Part shown: positions 1-8,304 of the stretch, in pieces
Position numbering within the stretch: the first letter of the stretch is position 1
How the letters are laid out: every line of letters begins with the position of its first letter
NCBI GenBank assembly: GCA_946055575.1
Contig: CAMGGL010000006.1
Location: 1-34,582 of the forward strand
Length of the DNA: 34,582 nucleotides
Origin: an uncultured Candidatus Melainabacteria bacterium
GTDB lineage: Bacteria; Cyanobacteriota; Vampirovibrionia; Gastranaerophilales; Gastranaerophilaceae
Reading direction: 5' to 3'
Notes under the pieces: generated by a model
What the model was told of the DNA's origin: nothing
The model's database searches: none
The model's input: only the letters and a program-made list of their open reading frames with translations
Made by a program: the position numbers and the translations under genes

Positions 1-41
1 GCTAAAGGTATTCTTCTTGCAGGTTTAGAACGTCTTGACAT
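1..41 (-). CDS. rpsG: 30S ribosomal protein S7, 5' end only
   Basis: The first 41 bases, read on the minus strand, start with ATG and translate to [14 protein letters not shown], which fits the basic N-terminus of ribosomal protein S7 (typically MSRR or MPRR). S7 binds the 3' domain of 16S rRNA and nucleates assembly of the 30S head. The A of its ATG is the last base of the rpsL TAA stop (TAATG overlap), so translation is probably coupled to rpsL. The rpsL-rpsG order is that of the conserved str operon. Only 13-14 codons are visible because the window ends here, so the assignment rests on this short N-terminus plus synteny. Confidence 0.85.
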   Translation of the reverse strand, partial: MSRRSKPARRIPL

Positions 42-433
42 TACTTCTTACCTCCTTTTCCTTTAGAATCTTTTTTAGCACCATATTTAGATCTGCTTTG
101 TGTACGGTTAGCAACACCTGCAGTATCTAATGTACCGCGAACGATGTGGTAACGAACACCAGGCAAATCTTTTACACGGCCGCCTCTGATAAGAACAACA
201 CTGTGTTCTTGAAGATTGTGACCGATACCCGGAATGTATGAAGTTACTTCAAATCCGTTAGTTAATCTTACTCTGGCAACTTTTCTAAGTGCTGAGTTTG
301 GTTTTTTAGGGGTTGTTGTGTAAACCCTTGTGCATACTCCGCGTCTTTGAGGACAATTCATTAACGCAGGAGATTTTGTTTTGTCTTGAAGCTTTTTACG
401 TTCAGAACGTACAAGCTGGTTAATAGTTGGCAT
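41..433 (-). CDS. rpsL: 30S ribosomal protein S12
   Basis: This 130-residue protein is full-length S12, the decoding-centre protein of the 30S subunit. It begins MPTINQLVR and contains the conserved [13 protein letters not shown] segment, whose lysine is the classical streptomycin-resistance position and is wild type here. It also has the second decoding loop around [12 protein letters not shown]. The C-terminus is a short basic Lys/Gly tail. The ATG follows an AAGGAGAA Shine-Dalgarno with normal spacing. It is the first gene of a minus-strand str operon and overlaps rpsG by one base. The upstream gap to the divergent acetyltransferase gene is long and contains a hairpin that may lie in its leader. 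Confidence 0.98.
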   Translation of the reverse strand: MPTINQLVRSERKKLQDKTKSPALMNCPQRRGVCTRVYTTTPKKPNSALRKVARVRLTNGFEVTSYIPGIGHNLQEHSVVLIRGGRVKDLPGVRYHIVRGTLDTAGVANRTQSRSKYGAKKDSKGKGGKK

Positions 434-477
434 AATTTCTCCTTTTTTATTACCAATTTGCCCTGCCTAAAGCGTTT

Positions 478-501
478 CGGAACCTTGGGCGTCGGTTTCC
501 G
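478..501 (-). promoter_or_regulatory. Hairpin in the presumed rpsL leader
   Basis: On the minus strand CGGAAACC pairs with GGTTCCG across a 9-nt loop (7 bp with one bulged A). It lies about 45-70 nt upstream of the rpsL ATG, in a stretch noticeably more GC-rich than the surrounding intergenic DNA. No T-run follows, so it is not a simple terminator. A leader element controlling the str operon is a reasonable inference, but I do not recognise a named motif. Confidence 0.4.
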
Positions 502-564
502 GCTTTTACTTAATTCGTACTAACCGTCAAATCCAGCACGAAAATTTCGACTAATACATTAATT

Positions 565-593
565 ATTCAACATCAATCGTATAATAAAGTCAA
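565..593 (-). promoter_or_regulatory. Possible rpsL promoter
   Basis: On the minus strand, TTGACT at 593-588 is followed after 17 nt by TTGAAT at 570-565, a weak -10 match (4 of 6). A better -10-like TATTAT (586-581) has no convincing -35. Either would give a leader of more than 100 nt containing the hairpin at 478-501. The exact hexamers are uncertain. Confidence 0.3.
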
Positions 594-629
594 GTATTTC
601 AACTTGTTTATCTTAAAAGTTCTTTATGC

Positions 630-650
630 TAAAATTATTTTGGAGGGGAT
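630..650 (+). promoter_or_regulatory. -10 and Shine-Dalgarno of the acetyltransferase gene
   Basis: TAAAAT at 630-635 is followed by TGGAGGGGAT directly before the ATG at 651. The expected start of transcription near 642 would leave a leader consisting of little more than the GGAGGGG ribosome binding site. Confidence 0.5.
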
Positions 651-1211
651 ATGATTACTGAAAAGGAAAAAATGTTAAATGGAGAGCTTTACAAGCCATT
701 TTGTAAAGATCTTGAGAAGGAGCGTTTTTTAGCAAAAAAACTTTGCATGGCGTATAATCGCTTGATGCCTGAACAAACAGAAGAAAAACAGCAGATTTTA
801 AAATCTTTGCTTGGAAATTCAGGTAATAATAGTATCATTGAACCTGATTTCTTCTGTGATTACGGGTATAATATTGAGCTTGACGGATTTGTATATGTAA
901 ATCATAATTGTGTTTTTCTTGATTGCGCAAAAATAAAAATAGGTTCTGATACTTTTATCGGACCAAATTGCGGTTTCTATACAGCAATTCATCCTATAAA
1001 TTATGAGCAACGTATAAGTGGTTTAGAAAGCGCCAAGCCGATTACTATAGGTAAAGGTGTTTGGTTTGGCGGCGGAGTAACTGTATTACCCGGAGTAACG
1101 GTTGGAGATAGAACCGTTATTGGTGCAGGTTCGGTTGTTGTAAAAGATATTCCCGCAGATGTTGTTGCAGTTGGTAATCCTTGTAAGGTGATTAAGCAGA
1201 TAGATAATTAA
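651..1211 (+). CDS. Maltose/galactoside O-acetyltransferase family protein
   Basis: This 186-residue protein belongs to the left-handed beta-helix (hexapeptide) acetyltransferases of the Maa/LacA/NodL type, which move acetyl from acetyl-CoA to a sugar hydroxyl. An N-terminal helical Mac domain (about residues 5-55) precedes hexapeptide repeats (about 75-180) such as IGSDTFIGPN and IGAGSVVVKDIPADVVAVGNP. The catalytic His is in YTAIHP (H114). Length matches the family (180-200). The ATG follows a strong GGAGGGG. The stop interlocks with that of the convergent aldose epimerase gene (4-base overlap). The specific sugar cannot be told from sequence, so I give no symbol. Confidence 0.9.
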   Translation: MITEKEKMLNGELYKPFCKDLEKERFLAKKLCMAYNRLMPEQTEEKQQILKSLLGNSGNNSIIEPDFFCDYGYNIELDGFVYVNHNCVFLDCAKIKIGSDTFIGPNCGFYTAIHPINYEQRISGLESAKPITIGKGVWFGGGVTVLPGVTVGDRTVIGAGSVVVKDIPADVVAVGNPCKVIKQIDN

Positions 1212-2449
1212 TCCTTTTCTACGCTGAATTTGTATATAATTTCTCGGTTGTAAGTTTCGCCGGGTTTAAGAATACCTTTTTCTACAAAATTCTCGGTATT
1301 TATCGCATTTGGATAGAATTGCGGTTCAATGCAAAAAGACGAACGCTTTTCGTATCTGCTTCCGCTTTTTCCTGCCGGTTGGGCAGATTTGCCGAGATGA
1401 TTTGCTGTATAGAATTGAAATCCAGGCATATTGGTTGAAACTTTTAAAACAATTCCTGTGTTATTTGATTTGACTTTGGCTATTTCAATTATAGATTTAC
1501 CGTCATAGTTATCTATACAGTAGTTTTGGTCGTAACCTGAGCCGATTTTAAGTTGATCAAAGTCTGAGTTTATATCTTGTCCTATTTTTTTAGGTTGCCT
1601 AAAATCAAGCGGTGTATTTTCGACTGATTTAATTTCGCCCGTTGGAACTGCGATTTCACTATTTTGAGTGAACTTTGAAGAATTTGGTAAAGTTATAGTA
1701 TGCTCTAAGATTGAATTTTCTTTAGTGTTTTGAGCTCCGTCAAGGTTAAAATATGTGTGATTTGTAAGGTTTATAATCGTATCTTTATCTGTTTTTGCGC
1801 TATAAATGATGTGTAAATTATTATTGTTGTCAAATTTGTATGTAACTTTAGTTTCTACATTACCCGGATAGCCGCTTTCCATGTCGGGTTTTAGATATGT
1901 GAACTCTATTCCGTCAGGGAGAGTTTTTGCTTTCCAGTTTTTTGTGTCGAAACCTTGAGTTCCTCCGTGTGAATGTGTTTTTCCGTTATCTTTATTACAT
2001 TCTAAAGAGTATTCTTCATTATTGAGTTTGAATTTACCACCATTGATTTTATTTGCATAAGGACCTATAGTTCCTCCGGCGTGACCTACGGGAGAGTCTT
2101 CGTAAGGTGTAACATTGTTGTAACCTTGAGTTACATCTACAAGATTACCGTTTTTGTCTGGTACTTTTATGGATGTAATTGTAGCGCCAAATGTTGATAA
2201 ATCCACACTTGCCCCGTTTTTATTTGTTATTGTATATAACGTTGCCTGCTCTTGTGTCTTTTTGATTGTGCCAAAACTTTTTTGCGTTATTTTAATTCCG
2301 TCAAAATCTGTACCGTCAGATGTCTGACTAACTTTTGTGAAGCTGTCATTAAGCGGTTGTCCTGTTGAATAAACTTGATTTTGTACAACTTTTTGAGGAA
2401 TGTTTTTGTTTATATTAAACATAATGTGTGGGTTGAAATCTATTGGCAT
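1208..2449 (-). CDS. galM: Aldose 1-epimerase (galactose mutarotase)
   Basis: GalM-type mutarotase interconverting alpha and beta anomers of galactose or glucose. The fold begins around residue 65 (QATLYTITN). Catalytic residues are visible: H161 in HSHGG, H231 in NHTYFNL, D307 in GSGYDQNY and the general base E375 in FCIEPQ. The usual IGRxANRI motif reads IGPYANKI. At 413 residues it is longer than the usual 330-380 because about 60 polar, Asn/Gln/Ser-rich residues with no signal peptide precede the domain. The start is supported by AGGAGT before the ATG; a TATAAT lies at 2473-2468. It converges with the acetyltransferase gene, another sugar-modifying enzyme. Family assignment is firm; the substrate is inferred. 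Confidence 0.92.
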   Translation of the reverse strand: MPIDFNPHIMFNINKNIPQKVVQNQVYSTGQPLNDSFTKVSQTSDGTDFDGIKITQKSFGTIKKTQEQATLYTITNKNGASVDLSTFGATITSIKVPDKNGNLVDVTQGYNNVTPYEDSPVGHAGGTIGPYANKINGGKFKLNNEEYSLECNKDNGKTHSHGGTQGFDTKNWKAKTLPDGIEFTYLKPDMESGYPGNVETKVTYKFDNNNNLHIIYSAKTDKDTIINLTNHTYFNLDGAQNTKENSILEHTITLPNSSKFTQNSEIAVPTGEIKSVENTPLDFRQPKKIGQDINSDFDQLKIGSGYDQNYCIDNYDGKSIIEIAKVKSNNTGIVLKVSTNMPGFQFYTANHLGKSAQPAGKSGSRYEKRSSFCIEPQFYPNAINTENFVEKGILKPGETYNREIIYKFSVEKD

Positions 2450-2566
2450 AAATACTCCTTTTTTACAATTATAAATAAAAAAAATGTTAAGTCTATAATG
2501 CTTAGGGTTTTATTTTGGGTTTTAAAATTAAAATAATTCAATGTGGAGTAATTTTTTCTGTTATGT

Positions 2567-2572
2567 TATAAT
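2567..2572 (+). promoter_or_regulatory. -10 element of mlaE, leaderless geometry
   Basis: Perfect TATAAT ends exactly 6 nt before the ATG at 2579. Transcription would begin at or beside the A of the start codon. No Shine-Dalgarno fits between, and no good -35 is visible. Confidence 0.65.
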
Positions 2573-2578
2573 TTACCT

Positions 2579-3388
2579 ATGATAAGTTTACAGAAATATT
2601 TAAAACAATCAGCGACATATAAAGTCTTTTCTCACTTTATGCTGTTGTTTTCTGATTTTTTGGATACTGTAGGTAAAATTGCTCAAATAGGTTATCATGT
2701 GCTGAAATGTATTTTGAGGGGTGAAATAGACAAAAAAGAACTAATAACTCAATGTGACCGATTTGGCGTGAGTTCTTTGCCGATTACTCTTTCAATTGTT
2801 GGGATGACCTCAATTATTGTAGCATCTCAAGTTGCACATGAGATGGTGAAACAGGGTGGCAGCGGCTTTGTCGGGTTACTGATGACTATTCTGATTGTAA
2901 GAGAAGTTGGTGCGATAATGTCAGGTTTTGCAATAACTTCTATGATTGGTTCATCTCTGGCGTCAGAATTGGCTACGATGCGAGTAACAGAACAAGTCGA
3001 TGCAATTGATGTTTTAGGTGTTGATTCCATAAGATATCTCTTTGTCCCGCGAGTTTTATCGGGAATGATTATGATGCCGTTTGTTGTAATAGTAGCATCT
3101 GTTGTCGGAGTTCTGCTCGGTGCTGTTACTTCGGATTTATTTGCAGGGCTTACGTACAGGGCTTATTTTGATTCGGCATGGCTCGGATTATATATGAAAG
3201 ATTTGGGGGTATGTCTTTTAAAAGCAATGACTTTTGGTGCAACGATTTCCTTGATAAGTTGCACATGCGGATATTTTGCGTCAGGCGGGGCAAAGGGTGT
3301 AGGGATTGCAACAACAAAAGCCGTTGTATGGTCTTTTATAGCCATCGTTGTTTGGGATATGGTTTTTGCTATTTTATTTTTCTTTTAA
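2579..3388 (+). CDS. mlaE: MlaE-type ABC transporter permease
   Basis: This 269-residue membrane protein is an MlaE/YrbE permease, which moves phospholipids between inner and outer membranes in Gram-negative bacteria (TGD1 in chloroplasts). About five hydrophobic segments are visible. The family signature runs from about residue 125 to 160, with ASELATMRVTEQVDA and a following VPR. The gene lies 19 nt upstream of its ATPase partner. A periplasmic MlaD/MCE partner is not adjacent and must lie elsewhere if it exists. TATAAT sits 6 nt before the ATG and there is no Shine-Dalgarno, so the mRNA is probably leaderless. Lipid transport is inferred from the family. Confidence 0.92.
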   Translation: MISLQKYLKQSATYKVFSHFMLLFSDFLDTVGKIAQIGYHVLKCILRGEIDKKELITQCDRFGVSSLPITLSIVGMTSIIVASQVAHEMVKQGGSGFVGLLMTILIVREVGAIMSGFAITSMIGSSLASELATMRVTEQVDAIDVLGVDSIRYLFVPRVLSGMIMMPFVVIVASVVGVLLGAVTSDLFAGLTYRAYFDSAWLGLYMKDLGVCLLKAMTFGATISLISCTCGYFASGGAKGVGIATTKAVVWSFIAIVVWDMVFAILFFF

Positions 3389-3407
3389 TTTGTGAGAAGG
3401 TATTGTT

Positions 3408-4127
3408 ATGAGTATTGAAGTTAAAAATTTAATAAAAACATTTGATGAGCGAACTGTTATAAACGATATATCATTCAAGGTTAATGACGGTGAAATTCTT
3501 GCAATTGTCGGGTTCTCGGGTTCTGGAAAGAGTACTGTTTTGAAACTGATTTGTGGCTTAATTCCTTACGATAGCGGAGAAGTCCTTACATCTAACGGCG
3601 ATATTGCTATGGTTTTTCAATATTCTGCATTGTTTGATTCGTTGAATGTCGCTGATAATATTTCTTTTGCGCTTAAAGAACGTAAGGATTTAAGGAAAAA
3701 GTATACACCTGAGCAGATTAAGAAAATTGTTTCGGAAAAATTAGAACTTGTAGGGTTAAAAGGAATAGAGAATAAATTTCCGTCAGAATTGTCTGGAGGT
3801 ATGCAAAAACGTGTGAGTTTTGCAAGAGCGATAGTTACCAACCCGGATATTATTTTATATGATGAGCCGACGGCAGGTTTAGATCCGATGTCTTCGACCT
3901 TGATTGAAGACTATATTGTAAGTTTAAAGCGCGAACTGAATGCCGCATCAATTGTTGTAACTCACCAAATGTCAACTATTACCAGAACTGCTGACAGAGT
4001 TATAATGCTATATGACGGAAAGATTGTATTTGAAGGTACGCCGACAGAGCTTTTAAAACAGGATACCCCGTATACAAAGCAATTTGTGACGGCATCTTTG
4101 GAAGGTCCGATGCAAATGCAGGCATAA
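3408..4127 (+). CDS. mlaF: MlaF-type ABC transporter ATPase
   Basis: A 239-residue ATP-binding cassette protein that powers the adjacent MlaE permease. Visible motifs are Walker A GFSGSGKST (35-43), Q-loop Q71, signature LSGGM (128-132), Walker B ending YDEP (151-154), D-loop AGLDP and switch His H186 in VVTHQ. The C-terminus carries the extension past VFEGTP seen in MlaF/TGD3-like ATPases. The ATG follows GAAGGT with short spacing, and the gap to mlaE is 19 nt, consistent with one transcript. The aminotransferase gene follows after 23 nt in the same direction. Confidence 0.92.
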   Translation: MSIEVKNLIKTFDERTVINDISFKVNDGEILAIVGFSGSGKSTVLKLICGLIPYDSGEVLTSNGDIAMVFQYSALFDSLNVADNISFALKERKDLRKKYTPEQIKKIVSEKLELVGLKGIENKFPSELSGGMQKRVSFARAIVTNPDIILYDEPTAGLDPMSSTLIEDYIVSLKRELNAASIVVTHQMSTITRTADRVIMLYDGKIVFEGTPTELLKQDTPYTKQFVTASLEGPMQMQA

Positions 4128-4150
4128 ATTGAAAGTTAAAGGAAGTAAAT

Positions 4151-5398
4151 ATGAATATGGAAAATTTATTTAATGAATTTGCAATGTCTTTAGACACATA
4201 TATTATGGTAAAGTTAAAGGAAAAAACGGCACAACTGTCAGAAACTTTAGCTAAGAAAAATCGTGCTCCGATAATGTTATCAATGGGAGCGCCGACTGCC
4301 AATCCGCCGTCAGCATTAATTGATAAACTGAAAGAATTTTTAACGGAGGATAATATTCATACGTATTCCGTAACTCGTGGAGAAGCTTATTATAGAGAAG
4401 CCTGCGCTCAACGTATGTTTGACAGATTTGGTGTTGAACTTGATGCTAAAACCGAAGTGTTTTCCTTGTTGGGTTCTAAGGATGGACTTGCTAATTTGAT
4501 TAGATTTCTTATAAATCCTAAATATGATGATTTGGAAAAAGATATTATTTTAATTCCTGATCCGGGGTATGCTTCTTATGGACAAATGATAAAGGCTTCA
4601 GGTGGTTTAGCTTATCCTATACCTTTGACTAAGGCAAACAATTATCAACCTGATTTAGAAAATGTTTTTGAATGTATGGTTGCAGAAGGCTTGGATACTG
4701 CTAAAGTAAAGGCTGTTATTATTAATTACCCTAACAATCCTTTGGGTGCCGATATGACAAGAGATTATGCAAAATCCGTAATTGATTTTTGCAAAAAATA
4801 TAATTTGTTGTTAATTTCTGATGCCGCGTATTGCGATGTCTATTACGATGAATTGAAAAAACCGTTTAGTATTTTAGAACTTGACGGAGCAAAAGATGTT
4901 GCGGTTGAGTTATTTACTCTTTCAAAACCTTATGCGATAACCGGTTGGCGCTTAGGCTGGATGTGCGGAAATTCTGATGTTATATCTCGTTTTGCTAAGG
5001 CTAAATCAACTATTGATAACGGTATTTTTAAAGCATTACAAAAAGCATGTGCATACATTATGACTTCACCTGAGGGTGATGATTATATAAAGAGCGCAAA
5101 TGCAGGATTTAAACGTAAGCAGTCAATTATGATAAAAGGATTAAGAGAACTTGGCTGGGAAATTGATGATGCAGATATCCCGAGTTCAACCTTTTATTTG
5201 TGGCTACCAATTCCTCGAAAATATGAATCTTCGTATCAATTTTGTGAAGATATGCTTGAAAAGTCCGGTATTGTAATTGTGCCGGGTGATGCTTTCGGTA
5301 AATACGGTAAGGGCTTTTTCAGAATATCTTATGTATGCTCAGATGAAAAACTCCAAGAAGTTATAGACAGGATGAAAGCTGACGGTTTCAAATACTAA
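4151..5398 (+). CDS. PLP aminotransferase, class I/II, LL-DAP aminotransferase-like
   Basis: A 415-residue fold-type I aminotransferase. The PLP Schiff-base lysine is K259 in LSKPYAITGWRLGW. Other cofactor contacts are the GSKDG phosphate region (109-113), the Asn of NYPNNPLG (192-199), and D224 and Y227 in SDAAYCDVYY. The GSKDG segment resembles the GSKEG of LL-diaminopimelate aminotransferase, which makes LL-DAP from tetrahydrodipicolinate in one step in cyanobacteria, chlamydiae and some anaerobes. DapL is thus a plausible but unproven identity; an aspartate or alanine aminotransferase is the alternative. The ATG follows AAAGGAAG and the gene is third in the mla operon, a context that does not indicate function. 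Its stop overlaps the convergent gene by 4 bases. Confidence 0.85.
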   Translation: MNMENLFNEFAMSLDTYIMVKLKEKTAQLSETLAKKNRAPIMLSMGAPTANPPSALIDKLKEFLTEDNIHTYSVTRGEAYYREACAQRMFDRFGVELDAKTEVFSLLGSKDGLANLIRFLINPKYDDLEKDIILIPDPGYASYGQMIKASGGLAYPIPLTKANNYQPDLENVFECMVAEGLDTAKVKAVIINYPNNPLGADMTRDYAKSVIDFCKKYNLLLISDAAYCDVYYDELKKPFSILELDGAKDVAVELFTLSKPYAITGWRLGWMCGNSDVISRFAKAKSTIDNGIFKALQKACAYIMTSPEGDDYIKSANAGFKRKQSIMIKGLRELGWEIDDADIPSSTFYLWLPIPRKYESSYQFCEDMLEKSGIVIVPGDAFGKYGKGFFRISYVCSDEKLQEVIDRMKADGFKY

Positions 5399-5910
5399 TT
5401 AATCGGGATGGAAACCCCTACATTAATACTTGTTGTAGATGGGTCAACTTTTGTTGGATCATATATTTGTCCTTCTACAAATACAGAGGCCTTTCCAATT
5501 TTTTGAGAAAAACCTGCGTAACATCCTACGGTAGTTGCGTTATCTCCGTTGTTATAGTTTACCTTTGTTGCAACATAAGGCGTTGCATAGAATTTTGTAC
5601 TATCGCCTATCGGAACGGTAACCGTGCAAGGCTGAAAGCGAAATTGAACGGTTTTTGAGTTTTCCCCGATATTATTTCTTACCCTAAAGCCTCCGGAAAG
5701 CGGACTGTCACCGTAGTTGTAAGATCCTTTAAAATCAATGACGGCACTAAATGGTTTATTATTAAAACCGCAACCAACTCCTGCATAAATCCCTAAATTA
5801 CCATTTCCGACTTTAAAACTGTTATCAATTCCTGCTGTTGAAAAATTTGACCCATCACATTGTTGATATGATGAAGCAGAAAATTTTGTTGTTACATCTC
5901 CAAATCCCAT
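5395..5910 (-). CDS. Hypothetical beta-strand-rich protein
   Basis: A 171-residue protein I do not recognise. It is rich in Gly, Asn, Thr, Tyr and alternating hydrophobic residues, with repeated strand-like segments (for example NLGIYAGVGCGF, FYATPYVATKVNY, ASVFVEGQIY). This resembles an outer-membrane barrel or porin fragment. There is no signal peptide and no terminal aromatic residue, so export as a classical barrel is not supported. Four Cys are present. The start is supported by AAAGGGGAT before the ATG. The gene is transcribed toward and overlaps the end of the aminotransferase gene. Confidence 0.7.
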   Translation of the reverse strand: MGFGDVTTKFSASSYQQCDGSNFSTAGIDNSFKVGNGNLGIYAGVGCGFNNKPFSAVIDFKGSYNYGDSPLSGGFRVRNNIGENSKTVQFRFQPCTVTVPIGDSTKFYATPYVATKVNYNNGDNATTVGCYAGFSQKIGKASVFVEGQIYDPTKVDPSTTSINVGVSIPIN

Positions 5911-5966
5911 ATTATTATCCCCTTTGTATATATTAAGTATTTATTTCTTGAATAATTGACAATAAA

Positions 5967-6001
5967 AATAACAAAAGTTACAAATTGTAACCTTTGTTAT
6001 T
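5967..6001 (-). terminator. Intrinsic terminator after the M49-like gene
   Basis: A 15-bp stem (one G-U pair on the minus strand) with a 5-nt loop: AATAACAAAGGTTAC against GTAACTTTTGTTATT, followed by TTTTATTG in the minus direction. It lies 20 nt past the peptidase stop and separates that gene from the next minus-strand gene. Confidence 0.85.
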
Positions 6002-6020
6002 TTTTTTATTTTATTTAAAT

Positions 6021-7751
6021 TTAATTTTCTGCCAAAAGCTTATCTGCAAGTTCGGTTTCTAACGTTCCGTTTAATGCTTTTGATACTTTTTGGAGCTTTT
6101 GTGCGATAAGTTCCATATTTTCTGTCCATATAAAATTTTCATTTACGTATTTTTCGGCTTTGTTGAAATCTCCGTCTATTTGAATTCGGATAATCTCAGC
6201 AAGCATTTCTTTTGCTATTGGGACTATTTTGTCAATGTTAATATGGATTTTCCCGTCTGCGGTAATATCATATCCTCCGCGTTGGGCAAAATATTTATTC
6301 TGCATAACTGTTCTTACTCTGTGGGCTTGAGATAGTGTCGGTTTAGACTTAAGAAAATTATCAGCCATAGTTGTAACGATAATTTGAAGTCTTTGTTCCT
6401 GTGTATACATTCCAAGTTCAGTAAGCAAATCTACAAATGCTAATGCACCCATATCAGCTTTGTTTTCTTCTATTATATTGCGGTACTTGCCGAGAGCTTC
6501 GCTGCTACCCTTTGGCCCAAGTGAGTGTGCGTTTTCATGCCCGATAGTAAACCAATGGTCTGCTTCATCTAAATAATATTTGTGTTGTTCTGGATCTAAA
6601 ACAGCATCAAGTCTTTCTTGTAATTTTGACATGTCACTAATAAACCTGATTTGTCTGTGATAAACATTGCGACGTCCGCCACCAATTGAAAGTGATAATT
6701 TATCGGAATTTGGTAAATTTTCTGCAAGGGTAATTCCTCCCCTGTATTCTCCGACATCACCCGATGCCATTACCATATCAACGTCAACCATTGTTTGTTT
6801 AGCATCGGTATCAGTTGAGATTGTTTGCTCATATTCGTTTTTATATGGCATATTATCTGCTAATGTCGGCAGATATTTTTTTATTGCCATAAGCGCTTCT
6901 GTTCCTTGTTTATTTACAATTCCTACTCTTCCGCCTAAAAAGTCTTTTGGAATAGGTGTAATATTGTGTTTTTTCAAAAGCTCTGAAAGTTCTTCGTTTT
7001 CAACTATTGAACCGGTCATTTCATCTTCATAGTTTTCTCTTGTTATAGTGAATTCCAAAGGCGTATCTTGTAATGTTGCCCATTTTTTATCCGCGTAAGC
7101 GTCAAGCATAGGATCTGCTGTTCTTAATGCTTTTGCCTGTAATCTTAAAAACTCATTAAAATCTGTATTTGTTGAAACAAATGCCGCCTTATCAAGTTCA
7201 TCCGCCATTTTTGAGAAGTCTTCTTTGAAATAATCAATGTAATCAATCCCTTTTAATTCGTTGTTATCTCGAACAACCATTGAGCGCTGAGTTAAGATTT
7301 GTCTTACTTCTTCTATCTTATTGTCGTTTAACATATTTAACAGTATTGAGTGAAATTCTTCTTTAGAAAGGTCTTCAGGATAAACCCCTTTTCCGGGTTT
7401 TTCATCCAAGCCTTTTATAAGTCTGATAGGGTTTGACATTGTATCAATGGCGTTAATTCCTTTTTGTGCATCAAACAAAATTTTTGTAAGCTCTGCTTGC
7501 TTGTTACCTTTTTTTATTTCTTCTTCTAAGAATTCTTTTACTGCAAGATTGTGCGGATTATCAATTTGCATGTTGATTTTTTCTAAAATGGCTGCAGCTT
7601 TTACCAGATGCTTAAGAGCGGTTTTATCCCCTTCTTCGAGTGATAAATATTCAGGCGCATCCGCTTTTAAAAATTTTTTAGTAATTAAATAATCTTTATG
7701 AGTACGTTTTTCAAGTTCTTCGATTGATAAATTAAGTTCAAATGTTTCCAT
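6021..7751 (-). CDS. M49-like zinc metallopeptidase (DPP III / NUDT3-type domain)
   Basis: A 576-residue protein without signal peptide, so probably cytoplasmic. A zinc-binding HENAH (H405, E406, H409) in IGHENAHSLGP is followed by EENKAD (428-433), the arrangement of gluzincin peptidases of the dipeptidyl-peptidase III superfamily. The SLGP and EExKAD segments most resemble, from memory, the DPP III-like domain of plant NUDT3 and bacterial relatives. Classical DPP III has a six-residue HExxGH; here it is the five-residue HExxH. The N-terminal 200 residues are mostly helical. The ATG follows AAAGGAGA. It has its own promoter (TTGTCA-17 nt-TATAAT) and terminator, so it is likely monocistronic. 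The substrate is unknown. Confidence 0.7.
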   Translation of the reverse strand: METFELNLSIEELEKRTHKDYLITKKFLKADAPEYLSLEEGDKTALKHLVKAAAILEKINMQIDNPHNLAVKEFLEEEIKKGNKQAELTKILFDAQKGINAIDTMSNPIRLIKGLDEKPGKGVYPEDLSKEEFHSILLNMLNDNKIEEVRQILTQRSMVVRDNNELKGIDYIDYFKEDFSKMADELDKAAFVSTNTDFNEFLRLQAKALRTADPMLDAYADKKWATLQDTPLEFTITRENYEDEMTGSIVENEELSELLKKHNITPIPKDFLGGRVGIVNKQGTEALMAIKKYLPTLADNMPYKNEYEQTISTDTDAKQTMVDVDMVMASGDVGEYRGGITLAENLPNSDKLSLSIGGGRRNVYHRQIRFISDMSKLQERLDAVLDPEQHKYYLDEADHWFTIGHENAHSLGPKGSSEALGKYRNIIEENKADMGALAFVDLLTELGMYTQEQRLQIIVTTMADNFLKSKPTLSQAHRVRTVMQNKYFAQRGGYDITADGKIHINIDKIVPIAKEMLAEIIRIQIDGDFNKAEKYVNENFIWTENMELIAQKLQKVSKALNGTLETELADKLLAEN

Positions 7752-7786
7752 TAAAAGTTCTCCTTTTAAAATCTTATATCTGAATA

Positions 7787-7815
7787 ATTATAGCACTTGT
7801 TGCAGTATGTGACAA
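7787..7815 (-). promoter_or_regulatory. Promoter of the M49-like gene
   Basis: On the minus strand TTGTCA (7815-7810) and TATAAT (7792-7787) are separated by 17 nt. Transcription would begin near 7780, giving a leader of about 30 nt with AAAGGAGA. It starts just past the rlmH stop. Confidence 0.8.
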
Positions 7816-7818
7816 GAC

Positions 7819-8304
7819 TTATTTATGGTAAGTTTCACCTTTTATTATTTTAAAAGCTCTATATATCTGTTCAACAAGTATAAGTCTTGCAAACTGATGC
7901 AGAAATGTCATTTTTGAAAAGCTTAATTTGAAATTCGCTCTGGATTTAACATTTTTTCCTGTTCCGTGAGAAGAACCGATTATAAATACAATTTCTTGTA
8001 CTCCGTCGTTTGTCAATAAATTTATTTTATTGGCAAATTCTTCGCTTGATAATAATTTGCCCTCTATTTCCAATGTTATAACATAATCTAAGGGCTTTAA
8101 ATGAGATAAAATCTTTTCACCTTCTTCATTTAAAATTCTCTCTGTTAAATTCTCGTCTTTAACGTCAATTGCCGGAATTTCAAGAATTTCAACCGAAGCG
8201 TAGGGCGTAAGTCTTTTTAGAAATTCGTTAATCCCTTCTTTTAAAAACTTTTCTTTAATTTTACCGAGTGCAATTATTTTAATTTTCAATTTTTGAATTA
8301 TCAC
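7819..8304 (-). CDS. rlmH: 23S rRNA pseudouridine-1915 N3-methyltransferase RlmH
   Basis: SPOUT-class methyltransferase that methylates pseudouridine 1915 in helix 69 of 23S rRNA on assembled ribosomes, using S-adenosylmethionine. The trefoil-knot cofactor site is visible as IIGSSHG, and the C-terminus ends in the diagnostic LILVEQIYRAFKIIKGETYHK pattern. The open frame begins with GTG at 8304, overlapping mscS by 26 nt. A TTG at 8289 would start the protein as MKIKIIALGKIKEK, closer to the family's usual N-terminus and length (156 residues), so the start is uncertain. No strong Shine-Dalgarno marks either. It is probably co-transcribed with mscS. Confidence 0.93.
   Translation of the reverse strand: MIIQKLKIKIIALGKIKEKFLKEGINEFLKRLTPYASVEILEIPAIDVKDENLTERILNEEGEKILSHLKPLDYVITLEIEGKLLSSEEFANKINLLTNDGVQEIVFIIGSSHGTGKNVKSRANFKLSFSKMTFLHQFARLILVEQIYRAFKIIKGETYHK

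Noticed and set aside
819-1010. Minus-strand frame inside the acetyltransferase gene, and many similar frames across the window
   Set aside because: They lie wholly within well-supported genes on the other strand or frame, with no ribosome binding site or recognisable protein.
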